Shown in pieces: positions 1 through 10,079 of a stretch of DNA of 40,196 nt. The notes beneath the pieces were generated by a model, which did not search any database, had not been told where the DNA came from, and saw only the letters and a program-made list of their open reading frames with translations. The stretch's first letter is position 1. Every line of letters begins with the position of its first letter. Where the stretch lies: assembly GCA_017484095.1 (NCBI GenBank), contig JAFUTU010000013.1, forward strand, positions 1 through 40,196, in the 5' to 3' direction. Origin of the DNA: Ruminococcus sp. Lineage in GTDB: Bacteria > Bacillota > Clostridia > Oscillospirales > Ruminococcaceae. Made by a program: the position numbers and the translations under genes.

Positions 1-1073
1 GGCATGCACATTTCCTTGTCAGCAGGAAGTGTGATAACGCCGGTAACGTCAGTTGTTCTGAAATAGAACTGAGGTCTGTAGTTGGTGAAGAACGGTGTAT
101 GACGGCCGCCCTCTTCCTTCTTCAGAACGTAAACCTGTCCGCTGAACTTGGTGTAAGGATGAATTGTGCCGGGCTTGCAAAGAACCTGACCTCTCTGGAT
201 GTCAGTTCTCTGAACACCACGGAGCAGTGCGCCGATGTTGTCGCCTGCCTCAGCGTAGTCAAGGATCTTTCTGAACATCTCGATACCGGTAACAACGGTC
301 TTGGGTCTCTCTTCGGAAAGACCAAGGATCTCAACCTCGTCACCAGTCTTGAGCTGACCTCTCTCAACTCTACCTGTAGCAACAGTACCACGACCAGTGA
401 TAGTGAATACGTCCTCAACAGGCATAAGGAAAGGAAGATCAGACTTTCTGTCAGGTGTAGGAATGAAGTCATCAACTGCATCCATGAGCTCAATGATAGG
501 AGCATATGCAGGATCGCTAAGATCATCCGGAGCCTCAAGAGCCTGAAGAGCAGAACCCTTGATGATAGGAGTATCATCGCCGGGGAACTCATACTTGTCA
601 AGCAGCTCTCTGATGTCCATCTCTACGAGATCGAGGAGCTCTTCGTCGTCAACCTGGTCAGCCTTGTTCATGAATACAACGATTGCAGGAACGCCAACCT
701 GACGAGCGAGCAGAAGGTGCTCTCTTGTCTGAGCCATAGGGCCGTCAGAAGCAGCAACAACGAGGATAGCGCCGTCCATCTGAGCAGCACCGGTGATCAT
801 GTTCTTAACGTAGTCAGCATGACCGGGGCAGTCAACGTGAGCATAGTGACGGTTCTTTGTCTCATACTCAACGTGAGCTGTGTTGATGGTGATTCCTCTC
901 TCTCTCTCCTCAGGAGCAGAGTCGATGTTAGCGTAGTCCTTCTTCTCAGCAAGACCCTGCATAGCGAGAGTCTTTGTGATAGCTGCAGTAAGAGTGGTCT
1001 TACCATGGTCAACGTGACCGATGGTTCCGATGTTTACGTGCGGTTTGGTTCTTTCAAAATGTGCCTTTGCCAT
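1..1073 (-). CDS. tuf: Elongation factor Tu (3' end outside window)
   Basis: EF-Tu delivers aminoacyl-tRNA to the ribosome as a GTP complex in the cytoplasm. The frame reads from an ATG at 1073 with [27 protein letters not shown], including the P-loop GHVDHGKT, and stays open to the window edge, ending in the domain 3 stretch around [20 protein letters not shown]. About 357 of roughly 400 codons are present, so the C-terminal 40 or so residues and the stop lie to the left. A strong AAGGAGG site sits 9 bases before the ATG. It follows fusA by 112 bases and has its own promoter in that gap, so it can be transcribed apart from the rest of the str cluster. Identity is secure. Confidence 0.98.
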   Translation of the reverse strand, partial: MAKAHFERTKPHVNIGTIGHVDHGKTTLTAAITKTLAMQGLAEKKDYANIDSAPEERERGITINTAHVEYETKNRHYAHVDCPGHADYVKNMITGAAQMDGAILVVAASDGPMAQTREHLLLARQVGVPAIVVFMNKADQVDDEELLDLVEMDIRELLDKYEFPGDDTPIIKGSALQALEAPDDLSDPAYAPIIELMDAVDDFIPTPDRKSDLPFLMPVEDVFTITGRGTVATGRVERGQLKTGDEVEILGLSEERPKTVVTGIEMFRKILDYAEAGDNIGALLRGVQRTDIQRGQVLCKPGTIHPYTKFSGQVYVLKKEEGGRHTPFFTNYRPQFYFRTTDVTGVITLPADKEMCM

Positions 1074-1127
1074 AGGATTTTTCCTCCTTAAAATTAAAAT
1101 ATTAACGATCAATCGTACCGTAGTACT

Positions 1128-1156
1128 ATTATACCAAATTTTTTATGATTTTGCAA
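1128..1156 (-). promoter_or_regulatory. Housekeeping promoter of tuf
   Basis: On the minus strand, TTGCAA (1151-1156) and a perfect TATAAT (1128-1133) are separated by 17 bases. The start point would be near 1121, giving a 5' leader of about 48 bases. It lies wholly in the fusA-tuf gap and allows extra EF-Tu synthesis. Confidence 0.8.
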
Positions 1157-1185
1157 TAGCTAAATCAAATTTTTCACAAAAAACC

Positions 1186-3264
1186 TTAATCCTTGTTTCT
1201 TGAAGCCATTATCTTCTCGGAAATTGACTTAGGAACCTGGATATAGCTGTGAGGCTCCATAGAATACTGACCTCTTCCCTGTGTCTTTGAACGCAGGTCG
1301 TTGGAGTATCCGAACATCTCAGACAGTGGAACAAGGCAATCTACCTGAACGGCGCCTGTTCTCTGCTCCTGACCGAGTATCTGTCCTCTTCTGGAGTTGA
1401 GGTCACCGATAACAGTTCCGAGATAATCGTCGGGAGCTATAACGGAAACCTTCATTATAGGCTCAAGGATGATAGGAGAAGCCTTCTTCATAGCCTCCTT
1501 GAACGCCATTGAACCTGCGAGCTTGAATGCCATTTCGGATGAGTCGACCTCATGATATGAACCGTCATACAGTTCAACCTTAACGTCAACTACCTTGAAC
1601 CCTGCAAGCACGCCGCTTTCCATAGCGCCCTTGATACCTGCGTCAACAGCGGGGATATACTCCTTCGGGATAGCGCCGCCGACAACGTGGTTGATGAACT
1701 CGTATCCGGCACCTGACTCGTTAGGCTCGATATTGATCTTAACGTGGCCGTACTGACCCTTACCACCTGACTGCTTAGCGTACTTGTAGTCAACATTAGC
1801 AGTAGAAGTGATAGTTTCCTTATAAGAAACCTGAGGTGCTCCGACATTTGCCTCTACCTTGAACTCACGAAGCAGTCTGTCAACGATGATCTCGAGGTGG
1901 AGCTCACCCATACCTGCGATAATGGTCTGACCTGTCTCCTCAGAAGTATAGGTCCTGAAGGTCGGGTCCTCCTCAGCAAGCTTAGCGAGGGCTATACCCA
2001 TCTTTTCCTGACCTGCCTTAGTCTTTGGCTCGATAGCGAGCTGGATAACAGGCTCAGGGAATTCCATAGACTCAAGGATTACGGGGGCCTTCTCATCGCA
2101 GAGAGTATCACCTGTAGAAGTGTTCTTCAGACCAATAGCAGCTCCGATGTCTCCGGCATAGATGGTGTCGATGTCCTTTCTTGCGTTGGAGTGCATCTGA
2201 ACGATACGTCCGATTCTCTCGTCCTTATCCTTTGTTGAATTATAAACTGTAGATCCTGCTGTCAGAACGCCCGAATAAACTCTGAAATAGCAGAGCTTAC
2301 CAACGAACGGGTCAGTAGCGATCTTAAATGCGAGCGCTGCGAACGGCTGATCGTCGCCCGATATCCTCTCGCACTCCTCACCTGTATCAGGGTTAGTACC
2401 CTTGATGTGAGGAACGTCGATAGGAGAAGGCATATAGTCAACTATAGCGTCGAGCAGCTTCTGAACGCCCTTGTTTCTGTAAGAGGTTCCGCAGGTCACA
2501 GGCACCATTGTGTTGTTGATAGTGCTCTTTCTGATGACCTTCTTCATCTCGTCGATAGTGATCTCTTCCTCAGCGAAATACTTCTCTGCAAGATCGTCAT
2601 CGACCTCAGCCAGATGCTCAACAAGCTCAAATCTGTACTGCTCTGCCTTTTCCTGCATATCCTCGGGGATATCAGTTACCTGGATATCTGTACCGAGGTC
2701 ATTTGTATAGATATACGCCTTCATTTCAAGCAGATCTATGATACCCTTGAAATCGTCCTCAGATCCGATAGGGAGCTGGATAGGAACGGCGTTGCACTGA
2801 AGTCTCTCGTGGAGCATATTCAGTACGTTGTAGAAATCGGCACCCATGATATCCATCTTGTTGACGTATACCATTCTCGGTACCTTGTAGTTATCGGCCT
2901 GTCTCCAAACGGTCTCAGTCTGAGGCTCAACGCCGCCCTTAGCACAAAGCACTGTTACGGAGCCGTCAAGCACTCTCAGAGATCTCTCGACCTCTACCGT
3001 AAAGTCAACGTGACCGGGGGTGTCGATGATGTTCAGTCTGTGATTCTTCCAGTAGCAGGTGGTAGCAGCAGAGGTGATAGTGATACCTCTCTCCTTCTCC
3101 TGAGCCATCCAGTCCATCGTGGAAGCGCCGTCGTGAGTTTCACCGATCTTATAGTTTACACCGGTATAAAACAGGATACGTTCTGTGGTAGTAGTCTTAC
3201 CGGCGTCGATATGTGCCATGATTCCGATATTACGGTAATCTTCAAGCTTACATTCTCTTGCCAT
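1186..3264 (-). CDS. fusA: Elongation factor G
   Basis: EF-G is the GTPase that drives translocation of tRNA and mRNA on the ribosome. The 692-residue product has the usual length. It shows the P-loop [12 protein letters not shown] at residues 17-28, the switch region [15 protein letters not shown], the catalytic-histidine motif DTPGHVDF, the NKMD guanine-specificity motif, and the domain IV stretch with [10 protein letters not shown]. The ATG at 3264 has AAGGAGG 5 bases upstream. It follows rpsG by 21 bases in the canonical rpsL-rpsG-fusA order, so it is very likely co-transcribed. A second, divergent EF-G-like gene lies at 19979-22060; this one is the canonical copy because it keeps all G motifs including the switch-II histidine. 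Confidence 0.98.
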   Translation of the reverse strand: MARECKLEDYRNIGIMAHIDAGKTTTTERILFYTGVNYKIGETHDGASTMDWMAQEKERGITITSAATTCYWKNHRLNIIDTPGHVDFTVEVERSLRVLDGSVTVLCAKGGVEPQTETVWRQADNYKVPRMVYVNKMDIMGADFYNVLNMLHERLQCNAVPIQLPIGSEDDFKGIIDLLEMKAYIYTNDLGTDIQVTDIPEDMQEKAEQYRFELVEHLAEVDDDLAEKYFAEEEITIDEMKKVIRKSTINNTMVPVTCGTSYRNKGVQKLLDAIVDYMPSPIDVPHIKGTNPDTGEECERISGDDQPFAALAFKIATDPFVGKLCYFRVYSGVLTAGSTVYNSTKDKDERIGRIVQMHSNARKDIDTIYAGDIGAAIGLKNTSTGDTLCDEKAPVILESMEFPEPVIQLAIEPKTKAGQEKMGIALAKLAEEDPTFRTYTSEETGQTIIAGMGELHLEIIVDRLLREFKVEANVGAPQVSYKETITSTANVDYKYAKQSGGKGQYGHVKINIEPNESGAGYEFINHVVGGAIPKEYIPAVDAGIKGAMESGVLAGFKVVDVKVELYDGSYHEVDSSEMAFKLAGSMAFKEAMKKASPIILEPIMKVSVIAPDDYLGTVIGDLNSRRGQILGQEQRTGAVQVDCLVPLSEMFGYSNDLRSKTQGRGQYSMEPHSYIQVPKSISEKIMASRNKD

Positions 3265-3285
3265 GTTATCCTCCTTATACCGTTA

Positions 3286-3756
3286 TTACCATCTGTAATG
3301 TGCGAAAGCCTTGTTAGCTTCAGCCATCTTGTGAGTTTCGTCTCTCTTCTTGCATGAACCGCCAACGCCGTTTAGTGCGTCAAGGATCTCGTTTGCAAGT
3401 CTTTCCTTCATTGTGTTCTCGTTTCTTGCGCGAGAATACTTTGTTATCCATCTGAGTCCGAGAGTCTGTCTTCTGTCAGGACGAACCTCCATAGGCACCT
3501 GATAGGTAGCACCGCCCACACGGCGAGCCTTTACCTCGAGCTCAGGCATGATGTTGTCCATAGCCTCCTGGAATACTTCAAGTGCAGGTCTTCCCGTCTT
3601 CTCTTCAACGATCTCGAATGCTCCGTAAACGATCTTCTGGGCTACACCCTTCTTGCCGTCGAGCATGATGTTGTTGATAAGACGTGTGACCAGCTTTGAA
3701 TTGTATACAGGATCGGTCAGAACGTCTCTCTTCGCTACTCTGCCTCTTCTTGGCAC
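3286..3756 (-). CDS. rpsG: Small ribosomal subunit protein S7
   Basis: S7 nucleates assembly of the 30S head and contacts the E-site tRNA. I chose the GTG at 3756, which gives 156 residues beginning with [24 protein letters not shown], the usual bacterial length. An in-frame ATG at 3774 would add six residues, but that stretch itself encodes the ribosome binding site: AAGGAGGG ends 8 bases before the GTG. Conserved S7 stretches are present ([23 protein letters not shown] and the C-terminal [21 protein letters not shown]). It lies 189 bases after rpsL and 21 bases before fusA. Confidence 0.97.
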   Translation of the reverse strand: MPRRGRVAKRDVLTDPVYNSKLVTRLINNIMLDGKKGVAQKIVYGAFEIVEEKTGRPALEVFQEAMDNIMPELEVKARRVGGATYQVPMEVRPDRRQTLGLRWITKYSRARNENTMKERLANEILDALNGVGGSCKKRDETHKMAEANKAFAHYRW

Positions 3757-3946
3757 TTTGATTCCCTCCTTCATAATAATGAATTCACAGGTACTCGCTC
3801 TGCAGTCCTCGGGTCAACCCCTACCCTGCAGCCCCGACAGTTACTTTACGGCAGAGTGTATATATAATAAATCACTCCACACAAACTGTGGTCTTCGCAT
3901 TTGCGACAATGAGTTTTACCTTATTGATATTGAGCTTTCAGTATGA
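3757..3946 (-). promoter_or_regulatory. Long rpsL-rpsG intercistronic spacer with inverted repeats
   Basis: The 190-base spacer is long for neighbouring str-operon genes. On the minus strand it contains CTGCAG twice flanking a GGG/CCC pair (about 3794-3830), which can fold as a hairpin shortly before the rpsG ribosome binding site. In E. coli S7 represses its own operon by binding the rpsL-rpsG junction. An analogous site here is inference only. A weak internal promoter-like pair (TTTGTG, 17 bases, TATACA) can also be read, but it is poor. Confidence 0.3.
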
Positions 3947-4372
3947 TTACTTGGCTGCTCCTGCCTTAGGTCTCTTCGCACCGTACTTAGACCTTGCCTG
4001 CATTCTCTTTGCAACGCCCTGTGCGTCAAGTGTGCCTCTGATGATGTGATATCTCACACCGGGGAGATCCTTAACACGTCCGCCTCTGATAAGAACGACC
4101 GAGTGCTCCTGAAGGTTATGACCGATGCCGGGGATATAAGCTGTAACTTCGTGTCCGTTTGTCAGCTTAACTCTGGCAACCTTTCTCATAGCCGAATTAG
4201 GCTTCTTCGGTGTAGCAGTTCTTACAACTGTGCAAACGCCTCTCTTCTGAGGGCAGCTCTGGTCAACAACTACCTTCTTCTTGGAGTTAAAGCTCTTCTG
4301 AAGTGCAGGTGCTGTAGACTTGTCCTCAAGCACGTTTCTACCCTTTCTAACTAACTGGTTAAAGGTTGGCAT
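3947..4372 (-). CDS. rpsL: Small ribosomal subunit protein S12
   Basis: S12 sits at the 30S decoding centre. From the ATG at 4372 the product is 141 residues starting [27 protein letters not shown] lies about 6 bases upstream, which favours this start over an in-frame ATG 51 bases earlier. Residues near 18-38 ([17 protein letters not shown]) form the insertion seen in many clostridial S12 proteins, explaining the length above the 124 of E. coli. The two lysines classically mutated in streptomycin resistance, in TATPKKPNS and GGRVKDLPG, are unchanged. It is the first gene of the str transcription unit. Confidence 0.97.
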   Translation of the reverse strand: MPTFNQLVRKGRNVLEDKSTAPALQKSFNSKKKVVVDQSCPQKRGVCTVVRTATPKKPNSAMRKVARVKLTNGHEVTAYIPGIGHNLQEHSVVLIRGGRVKDLPGVRYHIIRGTLDAQGVAKRMQARSKYGAKRPKAGAAK

Positions 4373-4431
4373 ATTTTCTCTCCTTTCGTTAAAATTATAC
4401 ACTAACGCATAATACATCAGCATACTTGTCT

Positions 4432-4460
4432 ATTATACACGAAGTACTCAGCTTTGTCAA
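4432..4460 (-). promoter_or_regulatory. Strong housekeeping promoter of rpsL
   Basis: On the minus strand, perfect TTGACA (4455-4460) and TATAAT (4432-4437) are separated by exactly 17 bases. Transcription would start near 4425, about 50 bases before the rpsL ATG. The block AAAATGCTTGACAAAG around the -35 is identical to the one in the rpoB promoter. Confidence 0.9.
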
Positions 4461-4554
4461 GCATTTTTGCACATCAGAGCCCTTATTTTCGGCTTTTTAG
4501 ACAAAAACGCCTGCTCTGCCGCTTGCCCTTGCCGTCACATTACGCTCAAAGCGC

Positions 4555-4592
4555 AAAAAACCTGTCCGTGAGCGGTCTCTCTCACGGACAGG
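4555..4592 (-). terminator. Rho-independent terminator after the anti-sigma gene
   Basis: A perfect 12-bp stem (CCTGTCCGTGAG at 4561-4572 with CTCACGGACAGG at 4581-4592) and an 8-base loop is followed on the minus strand by a run of six T (4555-4560). It ends the sigma/anti-sigma transcript before the rpsL promoter. The remaining bases between 4593 and 4694 show nothing I recognise. Confidence 0.9.
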
Positions 4593-4694
4593 CGGTGTCT
4601 GCATTCAGTCCTCAAGTGCTGATATCGTAAGCCTTTTCAGACTATCTGCAAAACGGGGGTATAGGGTGTATGGTACGGCAAAAGCCGCGGCATT

Positions 4695-5831
4695 TTAACT
4701 GTTCTTCACCTGACCTGATCTTATCTCATAAAGGCAGGCATCGGTCTCAGCATCATAAATACGAACGACGTATGGATTTTCATCAAGAGTATACTGTATA
4801 CCGCCGATCGGCAGGCCGAATGAGATGCCGCTCTGCTCATTGTTCTCATATCCGCCGCTCCAGCTGATATCCGAGGGTTCGTCAGTACCGTCCTCAAACT
4901 GCATAAAGTAATAATCATGGCCGTCTACAGTAAAGTCCATTCTGTGGTCTTCCATACTATTCCAGTCAAATGCGCACTTACCTAACAGTATGATCTTAAA
5001 GGTCACTTGGTTGTATATCACAGGTTCTTCGACTATTATTTGAAGATCGTTATCTTCCAGCTGCCAGAGCTCAGTCTCATAGCCGAATTTCAGAACGAAA
5101 TCAGGATCCGTATATAAAAGAGACTGATTATCCAGCATATTCTCAACACTGTCGTGATAAGCGTTCTCATATCTTTGCTTTATTATCCTGTAGGTCTCAT
5201 TCGGTCCGTCCTCAAAGATGACCGCAGCTGCCTCAGCCTTGGGGTCATACAGGCTCAGACCAAGCACGCCGCCGTCATCATTATAGTAATTGCTGTTTGC
5301 TCTGGCTACGAACTCAATGCTGCTACCGCTCTTGCAATAATCACTTGTGGTGTAGAACTTTCCTCCCGTATCTCCGAAGGTAAGGTTTTTGCAGTCTGCA
5401 AACGATACGGTCACTATGCTTGCAGCGTTTGCAGCCGTATACTCATCTCCGAGGGCTATCATTACCTTGCTCATATTGTTGGCAGACACTATCGTTCCCT
5501 TGTAAAGCCTTGACGAGCTTATATCACTAAGCAGTCTCTCGGCTTCTTCCTTGCCTACATATTCTTTGTCGTCTTTGTTTTTTACAGCTTTTGTTTTGCT
5601 GTCTGCTTTCTCCTGCTCAGTTCCTGCCGACGGCGATATAGTCTTAACACTGTTTGGTCTCTGCGCAGACACTATCGCACCGCCGATGACTACCGCCATA
5701 AGCGCCGCACAAATAACTCCCGCACTTCTCGAATGCTTTATCTTTATCTGCTCATTCTTTGTATGATGAAGTGCATTCTCCTTCCAGTCATCAGGTGTTT
5801 TTATCAGGTCAAATCCATTTTTTATACCCAT
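4695..5831 (-). CDS. Putative membrane-anchored anti-sigma factor
   Basis: This is the probable partner of the ECF sigma factor encoded just upstream (stop to start 19 bases). The start is the ATG at 5831 with GGGAGG 7 bases before it; a TTG further up would overlap the sigma stop codon. The 378-residue product has a short cytoplasmic N-terminus with TPDDWKENAL, like the sigma-binding head of DUF4179-type anti-sigma factors. One membrane segment follows (about residues 38-56, GVICAALMAVVIGGAIVSA). Then comes a charged linker (about 57-90) and a large extracytoplasmic domain of about 290 residues rich in Tyr, Asp and Glu. No zinc-binding HxxxCxxC motif is present. The role rests on gene order and topology; the outer domain is not recognised and may sense a cell-surface signal. 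Confidence 0.65.
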   Translation of the reverse strand: MGIKNGFDLIKTPDDWKENALHHTKNEQIKIKHSRSAGVICAALMAVVIGGAIVSAQRPNSVKTISPSAGTEQEKADSKTKAVKNKDDKEYVGKEEAERLLSDISSSRLYKGTIVSANNMSKVMIALGDEYTAANAASIVTVSFADCKNLTFGDTGGKFYTTSDYCKSGSSIEFVARANSNYYNDDGGVLGLSLYDPKAEAAAVIFEDGPNETYRIIKQRYENAYHDSVENMLDNQSLLYTDPDFVLKFGYETELWQLEDNDLQIIVEEPVIYNQVTFKIILLGKCAFDWNSMEDHRMDFTVDGHDYYFMQFEDGTDEPSDISWSGGYENNEQSGISFGLPIGGIQYTLDENPYVVRIYDAETDACLYEIRSGQVKNS

Positions 5832-5850
5832 ATCTTTTCCTCCCTTCCTG

Positions 5851-6321
5851 CTATTCAAGCACGTCTTTCAGCTTAGCTCTTGCCCGTCTTAACCGTGTCT
5901 TGACCGTGTTCTCTCCTACGCCGACGGCATCTGCTATCTCTGCCACCGACATATTCTCATAATAGTGAAGATAAATAACATCACGGTACTTTGGACTGAG
6001 CGAAAACACCGCATCAAGCGTTTCAATTCCGGACTTGTCCTCCGATGCGATCTCAAGCTCATCAAGGCTCAAAGCCGTCCTCCTGAGACGTTTTCTCATA
6101 AGGCTGCTGCATTCATTGAGCGCAACTCTTATCAGCCACGCCTTCGGGTTTTCGACTATCCCCTTTGGAAGGGCTTCAAAGAGCTTGAAAAACGTATTCT
6201 GATAGCAGTCCTCAGCGTCCCATACGCTTGCCGAATGCAGTACGCAAAGCCTTGTCACCATATCCGAATACTCATTTACCAGAGCCTTGTATTCATTTTC
6301 AAAGGTGTCGGCGTTTTCCAA
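5851..6321 (-). CDS. ECF-type RNA polymerase sigma factor
   Basis: This 156-residue protein contains only sigma regions 2 and 4, as in extracytoplasmic-function sigma factors. Region 2 includes DAEDCYQNTFFKLFEAL (about residues 36-52) followed by PKAWLIRVALNECSSLMRK. Region 4 includes LSPKYRDVIYLHYYENMSVAEIADAVGVGENTVKTRLRRARAKL. The start is a TTG at 6321 with AGGGGTG upstream; no in-frame ATG lies near. The gene sits between rpoC and rpsL, an unusual place, and is preceded by an ECF-like promoter that suggests it activates its own transcription. It is probably held inactive by the product of the next gene until a surface signal arrives. The regulon is unknown. Confidence 0.92.
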   Translation of the reverse strand: MENADTFENEYKALVNEYSDMVTRLCVLHSASVWDAEDCYQNTFFKLFEALPKGIVENPKAWLIRVALNECSSLMRKRLRRTALSLDELEIASEDKSGIETLDAVFSLSPKYRDVIYLHYYENMSVAEIADAVGVGENTVKTRLRRARAKLKDVLE

Positions 6322-6347
6322 CTCTTCTCACCCCTTTCACTATATAA

Positions 6348-6374
6348 GACGCTTTTAAAGCTCAAAAGGTTTCA
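6348..6374 (-). promoter_or_regulatory. Probable autoregulated ECF sigma promoter
   Basis: On the minus strand TGAAAC (6369-6374) is followed after 17 bases by CGTC (6348-6351). This is the -35/-10 pattern of ECF promoters such as those of the Bacillus SigW/SigV group, and no TTGACA/TATAAT pair is seen here. The start point would be near 6340, leaving about 20 bases to the TTG start of the sigma gene. Confidence 0.65.
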
Positions 6375-6379
6375 TTCAA

Positions 6380-6417
6380 CAAAAAATTCCGACCCGCCTT
6401 TTTCAGCGAGTCGGAAT
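6380..6417 (-). terminator. Rho-independent terminator of rpoBC
   Basis: ATTCCGACCCGC (6386-6397) pairs with GCGAGTCGGAAT (6406-6417). On the minus strand the one imperfect position is a G-T wobble, giving 12 pairs around an 8-base loop, followed by a T run. It lies 33 bases after the rpoC stop and separates rpoBC from the sigma module. Confidence 0.88.
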
Positions 6418-6450
6418 ACAGTCAACGTTTATTGTCGTTTACTATAATAA

Positions 6451-9400
6451 TCAGATGAACGGATCAGGCATTGGATGAGCCTGCGACTCATTCTTGACCA
6501 CCTGAACGTTATTGTAAACGTCCATACCGGTACCTGCAGGTATGAGCTTACCGATGATGACATTCTCCTTAAGTCCGAGGAGCTTATCAGTCTTTCCTCT
6601 GATAGCAGCATCTGTAAGAGCCTTAGTGGTCTCCTGGAACGAAGCTGCCGACAGGAACGAATCGGAGTAGCTTGCAGCCTTTGTGATACCCTGAAGCACA
6701 GGTGAGGTCTCGATAAGTCTTGCGTTCTCGTCTCCTGCATCGATCTGCTTCTGTATCTCATCATTGAGTCTTGCGATCTCAGCTCTCTCAACGAGCGCAC
6801 CTGGCAGCAGATAGCTTGAGCCCGAATCCTCGACCTTTAGCTTTCTCATCATCTGGCGAACTATTACCTCAATGTGCTTATCGTTGATATCAACACCCTG
6901 AAGTCTGTACACCTTCTGTACCTCAGTCATTATATAGTTCTGAACAGCCTTCGCACCGTTAACAGCAAGAATATCCGCAGGGTTGATAGAGCCCTCTGTA
7001 AGCGGCTCACCTGCTGAAACCGCCTGTCCCTCACGCACCTTTATCTTGTAACCGTAAGGAATGGTGTAGCTCTCCTGCTCCGGGTTCTCGGTGTCCTCAC
7101 TTGTTACGGTGATCTGCTTGGTCTTCTTTACTTCTTCAATGCGGACAAGACCTGCAAGCCTTGAAATGATAGCAGCACCCTTAGGTCTTCTGCTCTCGAA
7201 CAGCTCTTCAACTCTCGGCAGACCCTGAGTGATATCCTCTGCCGATGCGACACCGCCCGTATGGAAGGTTCTCATCGTCAGCTGAGTACCGGGCTCACCG
7301 ATAGACTGCGCGGAGATAACGCCAACAGTCTCGCCGACCTGAACTATATTTCCGTTTGCAAGGTTAGCACCGTAGCACTTAGCGCAAACGCCGTAAGGCG
7401 CAGCACACTGCAGCACTGAACGTATAGCGATAGAATCTCTTCCCTGCTCTTCAAGAGCTGCAACTATCCTCTCTGCATCGTGGTTGTTGATGAGTCTTGA
7501 CTTCGAGCAGATATTCTCACCCGTCTTAGGATCCTTAAGATCCTCAACAAGGAACCTGCCCACAAGTCTCTCAACGAGAGGCTCGATCATTTCGTTGCCG
7601 TTCTTAATGTCAAATACGTCGATACCTGTCTTGGTGCCGCAGTCTTCCATTCTGATGATAACGTCCTGCGAAACATCGACAAGTCTTCTTGTCAGATAGC
7701 CTGAGTCAGCTGTTCTGAGGGCGGTATCTGCAAGTCCCTTACGCGCACCACGAGAAGAAATGAAGTATTCCAGAATGTTAAGACCCTCACGGTAGTTAGC
7801 TCTGATAGGCATCTCGATAGTAGAACCCGACGTATTTGCGATAAGTCCTCTCATTCCTGCGAGCTGTCTTATCTGGTTGATAGAACCACGGGCACCCGAA
7901 TCAGCCATCATGTTGATCGGGTTGTACGGGTCAAGGTTTGCTTTAAGGGCGTCTGTTACCTCATCTGTAGCCGCATTCCAGATCTCGATGAACTTCTTTG
8001 ACTTCTCTTCTCTTGAGATATAACCTCTCTTGTACTGCCTGTCGATCTTATCAACAAGGCCGTCAGCCTTAGCGAGTATATCCTTCTTTGTCTCAGGGAT
8101 AGACGCATCGCAAACAGCAACAGTTATAGCAGACTTTGTAGAGTACTTGTAGCCAAGGCTCTTGATATCATCAAGCACCTCAGAGGTCTTTGTAGTACCG
8201 TGCTTCTGTATACATCTGTCAATGATATCAGAAAGTTGCTTTTTCTTTACAAGGAACGATATTTCAAGCTCAAACTGCTGCTCTGACTGTGTTCTGTCAA
8301 CATAGCCAAGATCCTGCGGTATGATAGAGTTGAATATCAGTCTGCCGACAGTAGCATCTATTATCTTAGATACCTGCTTGTCGCCTATCTGTCTTGTTAT
8401 TCTTACCTTTATTGCAGAGTGCAGTGATACCAGCTTCTGATCGTAAGCCATTATAGCCTCGTTCACATCTCTGAATACCTTGCCCTCTCCGAGCTCTCCG
8501 TCCTTTTTCAGTGTCAGGTAGTAAGAGCCCAGTATCATATCCTGAGTAGGCACTGCAACAGGGCGTCCGTCCGCAGGCTTCAACAGGTTGTTTGCTGCGA
8601 GCATCAGGAACCTTGCCTCTGCCTGAGCCTCTGCCGAGATAGGCAGGTGCACAGCCATCTGGTCGCCGTCGAAGTCAGCATTGAACGCGGTACAAACCAG
8701 CGGGTGAAGCTTTATAGCTCTGCCCTCAACGAGTATCGGCTCAAAAGCCTGGATACCTAGTCTGTGCAGTGTAGGCGCACGGTTGAGCATTACGGGGTGG
8801 TTCTGGATAACGTTCTCAAGAGCGTCCCATACCTCGGGCTTTGCTCTGTCCACCATTTTTCTTGCAGACTTTATATTGATAGACGGATTAGTGTCCACCA
8901 GTCTCTTCATTACGAACGGCTTAAACAGCTCCAGTGCCATCTCCTTAGGCAGACCGCACTGATACATCTTGAGCTCAGGACCTACGACGATAACAGAACG
9001 TCCCGAGTAGTCAACACGCTTACCGAGCAGGTTCTGTCTGAAACGTCCCTGCTTACCCTTCAGCATATCGGAAAGAGACTTGAACGCTCTGTTGTTCGGG
9101 CCTGTAACAGGTCTGCCGTGTCTGCCGTTGTCGATAAGTGCGTCAACAGCCTCCTGGAGCATTCTCTTCTCGTTTCTTACGATGATGTCGGGAGCTTCGA
9201 GCTCCAGCATTCTTTTAAGTCTGTTATTTCTGTTTATAACTCTTCTGTAGAGGTCATTAAGGTCGCTCGTTGCGTATCTGCCGCCATCGAGCATTACCAT
9301 AGGTCTGATATCGGGCGGTATAACAGGCAGCGCATCGAGCACCATCCACTCAGGGCGGTTGCCGGATGTCCTGAACGCCTCGACGATCTCCAGCCTCTTC

Positions 9401-10023
9401 AAAAGCTTTATCCTTTTCTGACCGGAAGGCAGCTCGGCGAGCTCAGCCTTGAGCTCCTCGGAAAGCTTTTCAAGGTCGATCTCTTTCAAAAGCTCCTTGA
9501 TGGCCTCTGCGCCCATGCCTGCCTTGAAGTCCTCCTCGTCATACTTTTCAAGCATTTCGGAGTAGTCCTTCTCAGTCAGTATCTGACCCTTCATAAGCTC
9601 AGTCTTACCCGGGTCGATAACTATATACTTTGTAAAATAGAGGACCTCCTCAAGTCTCTTTGCAGAGATCTCGAGCATCTGTCCTATTCTTGAAGGAGTT
9701 CCCTTGAAGTACCAGATATGAGACACAGGAGCTGCAAGCTCGATGTGGCCCATTCTCTCACGGCGCACCTTGGCTCTTGTGACCTCAACGCCGCACTTCT
9801 CGCAGACCTTTCCCTTGAAGCGTATCTTCTTATACTTTCCGCAGTGACACTCCCAGTCCTTTGAAGGTCCGAATATCTTTTCACAGAACAAGCCGTCCTT
9901 CTCAGGCTTCTGTGTACGGTAGTTTATAGTCTCAGGTCTTGTTACCACGCCGTAAGACCACTCACGGATCATTTCGGGCGAGGCAAGACCGATCTTTATT
10001 GATGCAAATTCATTGAATTCCAA
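6451..10023 (-). CDS. rpoC: RNA polymerase beta' subunit
   Basis: This is the largest subunit of RNA polymerase and carries the catalytic Mg site. The 1190-residue product has the typical Firmicute length and opens with the expected [26 protein letters not shown] zinc site is formed by Cys59, Cys61, Cys74 and Cys77. The catalytic motif NADFDGDQM is at residues 448-456. The start is a TTG at 10023 with a moderate AGAGGG upstream; no in-frame ATG or GTG fits, and the family N-terminus supports TTG. It follows rpoB by 56 bases and ends in a clear terminator. Confidence 0.98.
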   Translation of the reverse strand: MEFNEFASIKIGLASPEMIREWSYGVVTRPETINYRTQKPEKDGLFCEKIFGPSKDWECHCGKYKKIRFKGKVCEKCGVEVTRAKVRRERMGHIELAAPVSHIWYFKGTPSRIGQMLEISAKRLEEVLYFTKYIVIDPGKTELMKGQILTEKDYSEMLEKYDEEDFKAGMGAEAIKELLKEIDLEKLSEELKAELAELPSGQKRIKLLKRLEIVEAFRTSGNRPEWMVLDALPVIPPDIRPMVMLDGGRYATSDLNDLYRRVINRNNRLKRMLELEAPDIIVRNEKRMLQEAVDALIDNGRHGRPVTGPNNRAFKSLSDMLKGKQGRFRQNLLGKRVDYSGRSVIVVGPELKMYQCGLPKEMALELFKPFVMKRLVDTNPSINIKSARKMVDRAKPEVWDALENVIQNHPVMLNRAPTLHRLGIQAFEPILVEGRAIKLHPLVCTAFNADFDGDQMAVHLPISAEAQAEARFLMLAANNLLKPADGRPVAVPTQDMILGSYYLTLKKDGELGEGKVFRDVNEAIMAYDQKLVSLHSAIKVRITRQIGDKQVSKIIDATVGRLIFNSIIPQDLGYVDRTQSEQQFELEISFLVKKKQLSDIIDRCIQKHGTTKTSEVLDDIKSLGYKYSTKSAITVAVCDASIPETKKDILAKADGLVDKIDRQYKRGYISREEKSKKFIEIWNAATDEVTDALKANLDPYNPINMMADSGARGSINQIRQLAGMRGLIANTSGSTIEMPIRANYREGLNILEYFISSRGARKGLADTALRTADSGYLTRRLVDVSQDVIIRMEDCGTKTGIDVFDIKNGNEMIEPLVERLVGRFLVEDLKDPKTGENICSKSRLINNHDAERIVAALEEQGRDSIAIRSVLQCAAPYGVCAKCYGANLANGNIVQVGETVGVISAQSIGEPGTQLTMRTFHTGGVASAEDITQGLPRVEELFESRRPKGAAIISRLAGLVRIEEVKKTKQITVTSEDTENPEQESYTIPYGYKIKVREGQAVSAGEPLTEGSINPADILAVNGAKAVQNYIMTEVQKVYRLQGVDINDKHIEVIVRQMMRKLKVEDSGSSYLLPGALVERAEIARLNDEIQKQIDAGDENARLIETSPVLQGITKAASYSDSFLSAASFQETTKALTDAAIRGKTDKLLGLKENVIIGKLIPAGTGMDVYNNVQVVKNESQAHPMPDPFI

Positions 10024-10079
10024 CAGCAGTACCCTCTTCCTGTAAATTAGTCGGTATTTATCGTTTGCTATAGAGCGTA

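Noticed and set aside
99..1091. 330-codon open frame on the plus strand opposite tuf
   Set aside because: It is a mirror of the highly biased tuf codons; the minus strand encodes unmistakable EF-Tu, and the plus-strand product has no recognisable domain.
2407..3357. 316-codon plus-strand frame opposite fusA
   Set aside because: Antisense shadow of fusA with no plausible ribosome binding site or domain; it also runs into rpsG.
4373..4423. Upstream start extending S12 by 17 residues
   Set aside because: The extension covers the 5' leader just after the rpsL promoter, and the strong ribosome binding site and family N-terminus [11 protein letters not shown] fix the start at 4372.
8764..9693. 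309-codon plus-strand frame opposite rpoC
   Set aside because: Antisense shadow of a conserved gene, rich in Leu/Arg/Ser as expected from complementing biased codons.
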